Shown one piece after another: positions 18,264-28,853 of a stretch of DNA of 39,172 bases. The stretch lies in NCBI GenBank assembly GCA_013044285.1, contig JABEUS010000013.1, positions 1 through 39,172 on the forward strand, read 5' to 3'. This stretch comes from Acidimicrobiaceae bacterium. Its GTDB lineage: Bacteria > Actinomycetota > Acidimicrobiia > Acidimicrobiales > RAAP-2. The notes beneath the pieces were generated by a model that did no database searches, was not told the origin of the DNA, and saw only the letters and a program-made list of their open reading frames with translations. The position numbers and the translations under genes were made by a program. Positions within the stretch are counted from its first letter, which is position 1; every line of letters starts with the position of its first letter.

Positions 18264-19178
18264 GTGACGGGACGTATTGGATTTCTGGGTCCCGAAGGGT
18301 CGTTCTCCCACGAGGCACTCCAGTCCCTGGGTGATCGAGAAGCGATCGCTTTTTCGACCATTGGCGAAGTTCTCGCCGCGGTCGCCGACGGCCAGGTTGA
18401 TCAGGGGCTCGTCCCCCTCGAGAACGCAATTGAGGGAACGGTCTCGGCCAGCATCGACGGCTTGGTCTTTGATCACGACCTCACGATTGTGCGCGAGCTG
18501 GTGTTGCCTATTCACCTCCACCTCATGACGAGGCCCGGGGTTTCCCTGGAACAGGTGACCCGAGTCGCTAGTTATACGCACGCCCTCGGACAGGTTCGTC
18601 ACTTTCTCACTCAACTCCCCCACGCCCGTATCGAACCAACGGCCTCTACTTCCCAGGCCGCGGCGGAAACCGCGGGGAGTACCGAGTCCTGGGCGGCGGT
18701 CGGCTCGCGGCTCGCGGCCCGACTCTTCGGCCTTTCTATCGTGGCCGAGGACATCGAGGACCACCCCGGTAACGCAACCCGTTTCGTACTCGTCGCGCGC
18801 GAGACGGTAGCCCCCCCGACTGGACACGATCGTACGTTGGTCGTCTGCTTCCAGGACGCTGACCGTCCCGGATCTCTCTACGGAATCCTTGGTCGATTCG
18901 CGGCGCGAGATATCAACCTCACCAAGTTGGAGAGTCGCCCCACGAAAACCGGACTCGGGGACTACTGCTTCGTCATCGAATTCGACGGGCACATCAGTGA
19001 CGAGATTGTCGCCGACTGTCTGGTGGACGTGCAGGCTCACCTGGTGAGGGTCAAGTTCCTCGGCTCTTATCCCGTCACCGGTGAGGGATCCGGGGAGCGT
19101 CGGGGTGATGTGGACATTCGTCGATTACGGGCCCGCGAATGGATGAACGGGCTCCTCGCCCGGATTGAGCCTGCTTAA
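18264..19178 (+). CDS. pheA: Prephenate dehydratase with ACT domain
   Basis: IGFLGPEGSFSHEAL, VPLENAIEGTVSASID, NATRFVLV, PGSLYGILGRFAARDINLTKLESRPTK; start GTG 18264 (or ATG 18255). Confidence 0.95.
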   Translation: MTGRIGFLGPEGSFSHEALQSLGDREAIAFSTIGEVLAAVADGQVDQGLVPLENAIEGTVSASIDGLVFDHDLTIVRELVLPIHLHLMTRPGVSLEQVTRVASYTHALGQVRHFLTQLPHARIEPTASTSQAAAETAGSTESWAAVGSRLAARLFGLSIVAEDIEDHPGNATRFVLVARETVAPPTGHDRTLVVCFQDADRPGSLYGILGRFAARDINLTKLESRPTKTGLGDYCFVIEFDGHISDEIVADCLVDVQAHLVRVKFLGSYPVTGEGSGERRGDVDIRRLRAREWMNGLLARIEPA

Positions 19179-19897
19179 CGGAAGGTGGCGAAGGGGACCT
19201 GAGGGGTGAGCGGTACTCGTTCGCCCCACTTGGTCCACGTGACCGTCAAGGTGACTCCGCTACCCGAGGCGACCTCGCGTACCGGTAGGGGGTGGGGTCC
19301 TTCGGTGAGGTACAGGTATTCGTGGAGGGCGGGGGTGTGAGAGGTCGCCTTCGAGACGAGGTGAATGACCTGAACGGGGATTCCCGCGATGACGGAGTGC
19401 CCGACGAAGTTGGCCGTTCCGGCGACGTAGAGATTGAGGGAAAAGTCGCTCGCGATGGTGGTGCTGGCGGCGAGCGTGGGATACGTCCCGGCGCTGGAGT
19501 AGACCGCGAGCCAGCGTTCGGCGTCGTGAACCGCTACCCCCGGCGTCAAGCCGAGAAGGAAGTTTTCGAGAGCTACGGCGCTGGCCTTGACGTAGACCAC
19601 TCGCTGGGTGGCCAGGGCGACAAGGGTGAAGAACAGATGATTCGTCGCCGTACCCGTCACGACTTCGCGAGCACCCACGCGCGAGACGTCGTTGACCGAG
19701 GTGTAGTTCGCGTTAGGCGACACCGGACTCTTGAGAACCGCTACTTCGTGGACGGAGACCTGTCCCTCGGCGTAGTTGCGCGCGGCCACCGCTACGTGAA
19801 GGGCGCTCGGACTCGCGGCCTGGGCCGTAGCCGGCAGGGCGAGGGTACCGAGGAGGGAAGCGCCGACCAGAAAGCTCGATATCGTACTAATTCTCAC
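19175..19897 (-). CDS. Exported hypothetical protein
   Basis: Signal peptide (MRISTISSFLVGASLLGTLALPATAQAASP); GTG start at 19897; longer ORF reads through tRNA-Ser. Confidence 0.65.
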   Translation of the reverse strand: MRISTISSFLVGASLLGTLALPATAQAASPSALHVAVAARNYAEGQVSVHEVAVLKSPVSPNANYTSVNDVSRVGAREVVTGTATNHLFFTLVALATQRVVYVKASAVALENFLLGLTPGVAVHDAERWLAVYSSAGTYPTLAASTTIASDFSLNLYVAGTANFVGHSVIAGIPVQVIHLVSKATSHTPALHEYLYLTEGPHPLPVREVASGSGVTLTVTWTKWGERVPLTPQVPFATFR

Positions 19898-19932
19898 AAA
19901 GACTCCCGAATAAGGTTCGCTCTTTGAGCGAG

Positions 19933-20020
19933 TGGCGGAGGGAGTGGGATTTGAACCCACGGTGGGAAAACCCACGCCGGTTTTCAAGACCGGAACATTC
20001 GGCCGCTCTGTCATCCCTCC
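19933..20020 (-). tRNA. tRNA-Ser (anticodon TGA), CCA encoded
   Basis: Minus strand GGAGGGATGACAGAGCGGCCGAATGTTCCGGTCTTGAAAACCGGCG...GGTTCAAATCCCACTCCCTCCGCCA; acceptor, anticodon, long variable and T arms identifiable. Confidence 0.95.
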
Positions 20021-20034
20021 GAGAAACAGTCTAG

Positions 20035-21864
<1,830 letters not shown>

Positions 21865-21901
21865 GGCCTCTCAACGCTAGTGGCCCGACGGGGGTGGAGG
21901 T

Positions 21902-22696
21902 CTACGCGGCCTGATTACGCGTCATTTCGCTCAGTCGTTGGGCGGCGCGTAGGACGTCTCGGGCGCCCCCGCGCAGGTCGTCGAGGGAGGAATCGACGGC
22001 GATGACCAGGCCCGATTCGGGCCACACCCCCACGATTCGCGCGGGAGCCTGGCCCCGCGGATGGGCGAGAGTGGCTGCGAGGGCGTCCACCCGAAGGCCC
22101 CGGGCGGCACTGCGCGACGGTGATCCGGTGCGCACTTGAACGAGGATGCGTCGATGGGGCTCACCGAGGACACCATCTCGTCGACCCCGGAGCACCCACC
22201 GAGACCGGGCGACGCTGAGGTAGGTATCGGACGCGCTCGGAGTCACCGCTACTCCGAAACGATCGAAGACCTCGAGGGTGTGTCGGGCTCGAGTGAGAAT
22301 CCGCGCGTGCACCATCGCTCGGCCCCCGGGTCCCAGTTGGGCCAGCCAGGTCGCGGCACTGCGAGAGTGGACCAGACCACTCTCGGCGCTCGACACGAGA
22401 TCGCTGATCAGTGAGTCGAGAGCGCTTCCGAGAAAGCGGGGGCGAGACTCCCGAACGAGGAGGTCGTGACTGAGAGAACGGGCGACGTTCTCGGCACACC
22501 ACTGAAAGGGTTCCAGTTCCTTCGCCCCACTCTCCACTCGAAAACTGTCGAGCACGGTACGTCGGGCGCTCGGAATACCCGCGAGGCGAGTGAGCAGGGC
22601 GCTTCGCTGGCTCGGCTCGAGAGAGAGGGCCTCCTCGGCGACAGCGAGGCTCGCCAAGGTGTTGTCCAGTAGGCGGCTAACCGTGACGGGATTCAC
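21902..22696 (-). CDS. Hypothetical; possible degenerate PD-(D/E)XK (RecB-like) fold
   Basis: SRWVLRGRRDGVLGEPHRRILVQVRTGSP...helix...ARIVGVWPESGLVIAVD; GTGA overlap with upstream gene. Confidence 0.6.
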   Translation of the reverse strand: MNPVTVSRLLDNTLASLAVAEEALSLEPSQRSALLTRLAGIPSARRTVLDSFRVESGAKELEPFQWCAENVARSLSHDLLVRESRPRFLGSALDSLISDLVSSAESGLVHSRSAATWLAQLGPGGRAMVHARILTRARHTLEVFDRFGVAVTPSASDTYLSVARSRWVLRGRRDGVLGEPHRRILVQVRTGSPSRSAARGLRVDALAATLAHPRGQAPARIVGVWPESGLVIAVDSSLDDLRGGARDVLRAAQRLSEMTRNQAA

Positions 22697-23439
22697 GCCG
22701 CCCTCGTTCTCTCGTGGAGGGTCGAGAGGGCGAGGTCGACCAGCGCCCCGTCCACCTCGCGCATCCGAACTTCTCCCGTGGCCGACGAGATCTGGGCAAC
22801 TCGACGGGGGTGGTACCCCGCGAGAAGGTCCGCGAGGGCGAGGAGAGCGAGAGGAGCGTCGTCGGGGTCCAGGGGAGAGGTAGTGACGTCGACAAGCCCC
22901 CGACGTTCGGGGAGTGTGACGACGAGGTCGAAGCGTACGCGTAGCTCCGTTCCGGAGATGCCGAGGGCGAGTCGACGACGTACTCCGAGTTGTACTTCCA
23001 CCCGGGCTGGTCGAGTGCCGAGCACCTCACTCAGGGTCTGAATGTGGGCGCGGACGTCGGCGAAGAGTCGGGCGCGAGAGTCAGCATCGTATTGAGCGAC
23101 GTCATCGAGAAGATCTTGATAGGCGCGACTGGAACTCGCGGCATCGAGTAGTTCACCGAGTGAGTCGTCCACAGGTCGACGAACAGCCCAGAGAACGAGC
23201 CACAAGTCGGTGAGACGCCCCCGTAGCCGGGCGCGGCGAGCCTGGGCGAGTTCACTCACCCCCTCGGGGATTCTCGGACGAGCCGTGATGACGCGTGCGG
23301 GGTCCGAGGCGGACGTCACTGGAACGAGGTACTGGCGAACGTGGTCGACGAGCGAGTCGAGAGTGACGTCAGAGGGGCGGAGAAGTTCGTCGACGAGGGG
23401 CACCCCTCTACTGTGCTCGGACCCTGTCACGTCAGTCAC
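22693..23439 (-). CDS. Hypothetical; possible degenerate PD-(D/E)XK (RecB-like) fold
   Basis: LRVRFDLVVTLPERRGLVDVTTSPLDPDDAPLALLALADLLAGYHPRRVAQISSATGEVRMREVD; GTG start. Confidence 0.6.
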   Translation of the reverse strand: MTDVTGSEHSRGVPLVDELLRPSDVTLDSLVDHVRQYLVPVTSASDPARVITARPRIPEGVSELAQARRARLRGRLTDLWLVLWAVRRPVDDSLGELLDAASSSRAYQDLLDDVAQYDADSRARLFADVRAHIQTLSEVLGTRPARVEVQLGVRRRLALGISGTELRVRFDLVVTLPERRGLVDVTTSPLDPDDAPLALLALADLLAGYHPRRVAQISSATGEVRMREVDGALVDLALSTLHERTRAA

Positions 23440-23504
23440 TGCGCCGAGATCTCGACGGGATGTTCTCGCGGCATCTCGGTGGGCGCCGGGACTACCCTGG
23501 TGGG

Positions 23505-23636
23505 GTGCTCGCCACCACGTTCACCCCGGGATTTCTCATCGGGTTTTCGGTCTTCGTTCTCGCTACTCTCGTCCTGATCGTGCTCACCGTACGATTCGTA
23601 CTGCGGCGCGAACGGGAGCGACGTCAGCGCGACTGA
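23505..23636 (+). CDS. Small single-TM membrane protein (43 aa)
   Basis: GTG start preceded by TACCCT-N6; (M)LATTFTPGFLIGFSVFVLATLVLIVLTVRFVLRRERERRQRD. Confidence 0.55.
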   Translation: MLATTFTPGFLIGFSVFVLATLVLIVLTVRFVLRRERERRQRD

Positions 23637-23851
23637 TCGAGTCGAGTTTCCAGATCTCGAACCCGTCGGTCAAGGTCGGCAATCGCCCTTTCGATGACCG
23701 AGAGTCGATCGGACATAGTCTCACGAACCCGTTCGTCGACTCGCGAATCCACTTGGTCGCGTAGACGAGCGTCGACGGAGTCGACCAGGGGTTGGGCGAA
23801 ACTCTTCAACTTTTGTCGAAGGTCTCCCGTGGTGGAGTCGTTCTCGCTCAC
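23624..23851 (-). CDS. Small coiled-coil protein
   Basis: Heptad-like VIERAIADLDRRVRDLETRLDQ; TAGAGT-N6-GTG at the start. Confidence 0.6.
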   Translation of the reverse strand: MSENDSTTGDLRQKLKSFAQPLVDSVDARLRDQVDSRVDERVRETMSDRLSVIERAIADLDRRVRDLETRLDQSR

Positions 23852-23860
23852 GGGCTTACT

Positions 23861-25891
23861 CTAGGGCGCACAGTAGACCCCGGGATTGAACTGCAGGGTG
23901 TTGTAGATACCCGACCACGGTGGTGAAGCGAGGGTTTGCTCCTCCGCGCGCAAGGTGGCGAGAGGTACGCAGGTGGCGTTAAAGGCAATGAACCCAAGCA
24001 CGTTGGAACCGTAGGTTCCGGGTAGCCTCACCGGACCACCGCCCCCAAAGGCCACCGCCATGAAGGTGGGCAGTCCACTCGACCCGAGTCCGTAGGTGCG
24101 GTACTCCGACTGGGAGGCGTACACGGCCGGCGTCAGTCGGGGGTCGATACTGGTGAGTCCCTTCGACCAGCCACTCAACATGGCTGACCAGTAGCCCTGG
24201 TAAGTCCCGAGCACACTGGGGGCAGAGCCGGCGGGAGCGTCGAGTCCGGAGTGGGCGTCGGGGTAACCCTCCGGGTCGAGAATGACCCAGTTGGGCTTCA
24301 GGCCCAGTCCGTGGGAACTGTACTGGTCGATTTGCTGGGCCACGTACTGGCCGGCGGCGTACCCGTGCGCGTAAAAGGCCGCCGCATTGGTGGTCTGGGG
24401 TGTGAGTGGCCCCGACACGGTCCAAAAGGACAGCCACGTCTCGTTGCGGTTCGACTGCGCGATGGCTTGACCGACGAGAAAGTTGGGGGTCTCGACCGTC
24501 GCTGGTGGCTGGCTCTGGACCCAGGGAGCGCTCAGAGTTCCGAGCCCTCCGGTCTCGCCCAAGATGGGCCAGCCGTCCGAGATGGCGTGGGTGAAATCAG
24601 CGTTCGGTATCGCGTAGACCCCCACACCCCCGCGTGCCGCGAAACCCCGACCGGCGTCGAGGAGGATGAGGTTGCCGTCGACCCATCCGCCGGAGACCCC
24701 CGAGTGAACGAGAGGTGAGACGTTGCCACTCTGGCGAGAAACATCCGTCACGGACCATGACGTGGCGCCGGGCGCGAGGGTGTAGGTCCAGAGATCGTGC
24801 TGGTCGTTGCCGGCTCCCGCGATGACCGCGGTGCCCGTCGAGTCGTCACTGAAGAGCCCACCTTGGAGAGTCGGCCCGTTGACCTGCGCGGTGACATCGT
24901 CCAGCGTCCACGCATTCGGGGGTGAGTAGGCGGACGGCGCCGAGAGGAGTATCACGTGGCCCGCGGAGGTCAGACCTACGAGGTGCACTGCAGTTCCTTG
25001 GATCATTGCACTGAGAGAACCCGTGAGGCCCGGAGCTCCGAGAAGGGCGGAGATGTCTGTGTTCTGCCAACCACTCCCCTGGTGGAGGAGGAGTTCCACG
25101 TGGTGGTTAGAGTCGGTCACCGACACCAAATTGGGCTGATTCGGGACCACGACTGGCTCTCCCACCGCGGCACTTCCACGAGTGTTGCGCGTGAGGTCGA
25201 GGGCCCGCGAAAACGTTGCGGGATTCTGGGCTGAGTTCCAACGGAGTTGGACCACCACCACGTGACTCGACGTCGAACGGTAGGCCACCGCTCCGGTGGA
25301 ACCGGACACGGAAATGCCGGGAGCCCCGGTGTAGGCCGGGAGCCCCGAACCCTTGTTGAGAGTGGAGACGAAGTAGGACGGCGGAGATGGCGCAAAGTGG
25401 GCACCACGAGAGTAGAGGGCCCAGCGCGGAGTGACGAGTTCGAGTCGTCCCCGCGAGTCGTAGACGACGTTGGCTCTGCCGAATTGGTCCAAGATCACTA
25501 CGGGATCAGCACTCGCGGACGGCGCTCCGTCGCTGGTGGTGAGATCAGTCAGCGAGGCGTAAGACCCCGGTCCCCGTTGAATCAGGGCCACGTCGCCGTT
25601 GGAGAGCCGGGCAACGACGTAGGCAACCCCGTTGGCGCTGGCCACGTCGGGGGTACCGAGGATGTTGACACCCGAGAGAGCTGACGTCAGATTGGAGGTT
25701 GTCCATCCCGAGGCGGACGCACTGGGGGAGGCGTAGGTGATGAGTGGGTCAGACGCCTTGGTGTTCGTGGGGAGGGTGCTCGGAGCGCTCGGGGAGAGTG
25801 TGGAGACAATGAGAACGGGTGCGGCGAGCCACGCGGTACCGAGCCGCCGTCGATGACGTGCGCGTGAGTCTGTGTTGAAGTGGTCGGTCAA
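23861..25891 (-). CDS. Exported beta-propeller-like protein with C-terminal TIM-barrel (GH25/DUF1906-like) candidate domain
   Basis: Signal-like N-terminus; repeated beta blades; C-terminal HGYAAGQYVAQQIDQYSSHGLGLKPNWVILDPEGYPD; TTG start overlapping upstream stop. Confidence 0.6.
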   Translation of the reverse strand: MTDHFNTDSRARHRRRLGTAWLAAPVLIVSTLSPSAPSTLPTNTKASDPLITYASPSASASGWTTSNLTSALSGVNILGTPDVASANGVAYVVARLSNGDVALIQRGPGSYASLTDLTTSDGAPSASADPVVILDQFGRANVVYDSRGRLELVTPRWALYSRGAHFAPSPPSYFVSTLNKGSGLPAYTGAPGISVSGSTGAVAYRSTSSHVVVVQLRWNSAQNPATFSRALDLTRNTRGSAAVGEPVVVPNQPNLVSVTDSNHHVELLLHQGSGWQNTDISALLGAPGLTGSLSAMIQGTAVHLVGLTSAGHVILLSAPSAYSPPNAWTLDDVTAQVNGPTLQGGLFSDDSTGTAVIAGAGNDQHDLWTYTLAPGATSWSVTDVSRQSGNVSPLVHSGVSGGWVDGNLILLDAGRGFAARGGVGVYAIPNADFTHAISDGWPILGETGGLGTLSAPWVQSQPPATVETPNFLVGQAIAQSNRNETWLSFWTVSGPLTPQTTNAAAFYAHGYAAGQYVAQQIDQYSSHGLGLKPNWVILDPEGYPDAHSGLDAPAGSAPSVLGTYQGYWSAMLSGWSKGLTSIDPRLTPAVYASQSEYRTYGLGSSGLPTFMAVAFGGGGPVRLPGTYGSNVLGFIAFNATCVPLATLRAEEQTLASPPWSGIYNTLQFNPGVYCAP

Positions 25892-28245
25892 TGGCCTGCG
25901 GCAATCGGTCCGACTCGAGTCCAGGGACTATTGCCGTTAGCGTTCAGTGCCCGAACGACGACGTCGTAGGACGTACCCGGTCGAAGTGAGCGCAGCGTCA
26001 CGCTTCTAATCACTGGCGAGAAACTGATCCACACTCGTCCGTTCGTGACGCTCACCTGGTATCTCGATACCGGAGCGGTACCCGCCGCGGGTGCTGCGAC
26101 GTTCAGCGTCAGGCCCTGTGAGACGTTGTGAATGGATGTGACGACGACCCGTGCCGGAATCTGGCGGGTGGGGGGGAGGGCCTTGAAGGTCACGGATTTC
26201 GTGACCAGGGTCGTCCCTTGGAGAGCCACGGTGACGGTGACTCGTGCGGCCACGAGAGAGGACACGTCGATGTGGACGAATCCGTGGGGGTCGGTGGTGA
26301 CCGTCACCGAATTGGTGCCAGACCCCGAACTCGACGCGGGTGCGTCGATTCCGGGTGTCCCCCCGGCGCTCGACGTCGCGGTCACCACGATCTGCGCATT
26401 ACCGAGCGCTCCACCGGCCGGGGTGTGCAGAGAGAGCGACAGGACGGCACTGGTGCCGACCGTGGCGGACGAGGAGACGTACGACTGGACCCGGGTCTGA
26501 GCGGGGGGTGTCGGACACAGTTGGGAGATAAACGAGGGCGTGGGGCTTCCGAGCCCCGACGCGAGGTCAAAACCGGGGCCCGCCGAGTACACGTGGGGGT
26601 CACCGGGTTTTCCGGCGTAGGCGTCGTTCGAGCCAGTCGTGACGTCGGCGTAGGCCGTGCCACTGGAGTAGATCGAGTACAACGTTGGATTAATCAGACC
26701 CAGACGGGACGTGCTGCACACTTGGGCGGCGGTGGCGACGAGGGCGCTGACGAGGGGTGCCCCAATCGACGTACCTCCGATGGCCCCCCACCCGGCAGAA
26801 CAGGAGGTCGTGCAGGTGACCGTCCCCGTCGAGTTGCCGGTGAAGTACTGAATAAACCCAGTACCGGGATCGCCCATGACGGAGAGGTCCGGGACGAGTC
26901 GACCCTTCAGAGAACTAGAGATGCCGGGCGCGACCTGCCAACTAGGGCGCGACCACAGAACGGACTGACCACCCCCGCTGGCACTGTTGGGTCCCGTGTT
27001 CCACACGGACTCTTGGAGCGGTGAAATGGAGTTCACCGTGAGAGCGCCCACGCCGGTGACGAGTGGTTGGGAGGCCGGGTCGTCCACCGACGGAACGGGG
27101 GACTTCGAGGTGATCCCCACGCAGTCTGATGAGCCCGCGTCTCCCGCCGCGGCAATCACGGTTTGGCCCTGTGCGGCCATCTGCTGGAAGATCTGATTTT
27201 CGGCGGTGGTCGCCCCGGCGGGATCGATTTCGCAGTCACCCCAGGAGGTGGTCACGATGGTGGCGGTGTTGTCGTTGGCGATGCGGCTATAGATGTCAAC
27301 CGGCCCCGAGGAAGTATTGGGTCCGGAGTAGACCTGGAGTGCGGCTCCGGGAGCCAGGGCCGCGGCCTCCTCTACGTCCATGGTGGCTTCGTCGTTAAAT
27401 GCCCCCGTGGCCCCGCCATCCACACTCACGGTGGTGAGAGACGGAGTGAGGTGGTAGCACGAAAAGAAGACGTTGGTGTCTGCCGTGTCGACAACCCCGA
27501 GCTCGTAGACGGCGATGGTCTGTCCGACGCCGGTGTCTCCGTTGGCCCACGCACTAGTGAGTCCGTAGAGCTGGGCCTGGGCCGCCACGGGGTAGCCGCC
27601 GAAGGAATTAGGAGTATTCCCGACGGTACCCGCACTGGGGCACGACGCCGGAGTCGTGACGTGGTTGATACTCCGGTTGCTTAATGGTGCGGAAGGCTGA
27701 ACGACACTCGATAGACCCACGACTGCGGAGACGTCGTGGGCGACGCCGAGTGGAAGGGTTGCTCTCGAACGAAAGTGGGCGGCGAGGGTCCCGTCGGCTC
27801 GGCGCACCGTGTCGACGGGGACTGCGAAGGCGGAGGCGATCTCACGCGTGTTACCGGTGACGTGGACGAGAATGCCTCCGGTGTCGATCGCACTGACGCT
27901 GAGTCCGTAGTGCTGGAAGTAGTGGCTGACCGCACTCACCGAGGCGCGGGTAGCGCCGAAACGGCTGGCGAACTCGGTGGGAGTAAGAAAGTGGTGGAAG
28001 ACCGAAGAACCCGGACGATAGAGCTCACTCAAGAAGTTGTGGAGTCCTGCGGGGTCACGACCCGTAAGGGTCACGTCGAAGGTGGTCCGGAGGGGTTGCG
28101 ATGTCACGGTGGCGCCGACGGGTAGCGGCAGTGCTCCCGCTACGACCGCGCGGGGCGCCGACGCCCCCGCACTGAGCGGGGTCAAGGACAAGAGGAGAAG
28201 CGAACTGGTGAGGGTCGTTACGATGCCTCGGCGAGAGAGGGCCAT
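25888..28245 (-). CDS. S53 (sedolisin/kumamolisin-like) peptidase with propeptide and C-terminal Fn3-like domain
   Basis: Pro-kumamolisin-like N-domain; DEATMDVEEAAALAPGA (E/D pair), AAAGDAGSSD, GGTSIGAPLVSAL (Ser); C-terminal Fn3-like SRYQVSVTNG...LRPGTSYDVVVRALNANGNSPWT. Confidence 0.92.
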   Translation of the reverse strand: MALSRRGIVTTLTSSLLLLSLTPLSAGASAPRAVVAGALPLPVGATVTSQPLRTTFDVTLTGRDPAGLHNFLSELYRPGSSVFHHFLTPTEFASRFGATRASVSAVSHYFQHYGLSVSAIDTGGILVHVTGNTREIASAFAVPVDTVRRADGTLAAHFRSRATLPLGVAHDVSAVVGLSSVVQPSAPLSNRSINHVTTPASCPSAGTVGNTPNSFGGYPVAAQAQLYGLTSAWANGDTGVGQTIAVYELGVVDTADTNVFFSCYHLTPSLTTVSVDGGATGAFNDEATMDVEEAAALAPGAALQVYSGPNTSSGPVDIYSRIANDNTATIVTTSWGDCEIDPAGATTAENQIFQQMAAQGQTVIAAAGDAGSSDCVGITSKSPVPSVDDPASQPLVTGVGALTVNSISPLQESVWNTGPNSASGGGQSVLWSRPSWQVAPGISSSLKGRLVPDLSVMGDPGTGFIQYFTGNSTGTVTCTTSCSAGWGAIGGTSIGAPLVSALVATAAQVCSTSRLGLINPTLYSIYSSGTAYADVTTGSNDAYAGKPGDPHVYSAGPGFDLASGLGSPTPSFISQLCPTPPAQTRVQSYVSSSATVGTSAVLSLSLHTPAGGALGNAQIVVTATSSAGGTPGIDAPASSSGSGTNSVTVTTDPHGFVHIDVSSLVAARVTVTVALQGTTLVTKSVTFKALPPTRQIPARVVVTSIHNVSQGLTLNVAAPAAGTAPVSRYQVSVTNGRVWISFSPVIRSVTLRSLRPGTSYDVVVRALNANGNSPWTRVGPIAAGH

Positions 28246-28294
28246 CTCTACAGATTAGGGAGCGCAGCGCCTCGACACTCGACCGTCATACTTC

Positions 28295-28813
28295 TCATTC
28301 ACTCGGGGAACTCGGAATAGTCACTCCGGCCCGGCGATAGCGCGCGCTCAGGTCCGAGCACTCCTGGCAAACCGAGTCGGGAACGAGGCCCATTCGAATC
28401 AGTCCACTGAAGAGGGTGCAGCCCAGACACCATCCAGCGAACCCCTCGAGGGAGGCGGCGAGGACGAGGGGTAGGAGAAGCCAACGGGCGTTCGACCATC
28501 CGGCGAACCACCAGGTGAGGGTGGCGGCCAGCGTGATGGCGAGGCCGATGCTCTGGGCGAAACGCTTGGGGGGTCCGGCCACAAATCGTTGCCAGGACAC
28601 GAAGTGGCGCGATCCGAAGTAGACGGCGAGACGACCGAGGGGAGAAAAACGGGGCCCCGCGGCGGTCCGGGCGAGAAATCCAAACGTCAGGGGATACAAC
28701 AGCCACGCCCATCCCGTGGTCAAAGTGAGCACACTGAGACTCACGACTCCGAGGGCAACGAGTCGCGCGGCAGCCTCGTTGACGGGATTGGGGAAGGAGA
28801 ATATCGACTTCAT
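28295..28813 (-). CDS. DUF4395 membrane protein
   Basis: FPNPVNEAAARLVALGVV...RFSPLGRLA...GPPKRFAQSIGLAIT...LEGFAGWCLGC. Confidence 0.8.
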   Translation of the reverse strand: MKSIFSFPNPVNEAAARLVALGVVSLSVLTLTTGWAWLLYPLTFGFLARTAAGPRFSPLGRLAVYFGSRHFVSWQRFVAGPPKRFAQSIGLAITLAATLTWWFAGWSNARWLLLPLVLAASLEGFAGWCLGCTLFSGLIRMGLVPDSVCQECSDLSARYRRAGVTIPSSPSE

Positions 28814-28853
28814 CCTATAAATATTATCGAATTAGTCGAGAATTCGTTCAGGC

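Noticed and set aside
18183-19040. N-terminal extension of the 737-aa minus-strand ORF
   Set aside because: Antisense to pheA; the decarboxylase begins at ATG 18182 with an SD sequence.
19898-20014. N-terminus MTERPNVPVLKTGVGFPTVGSNPTPSAT of the exported protein ORF
   Set aside because: It is the translation of the tRNA-Ser gene; a common annotation artefact.
26128-27024. 298-aa plus-strand ORF opposite the S53 peptidase
   Set aside because: Shadow frame of a gene with intact catalytic motifs.
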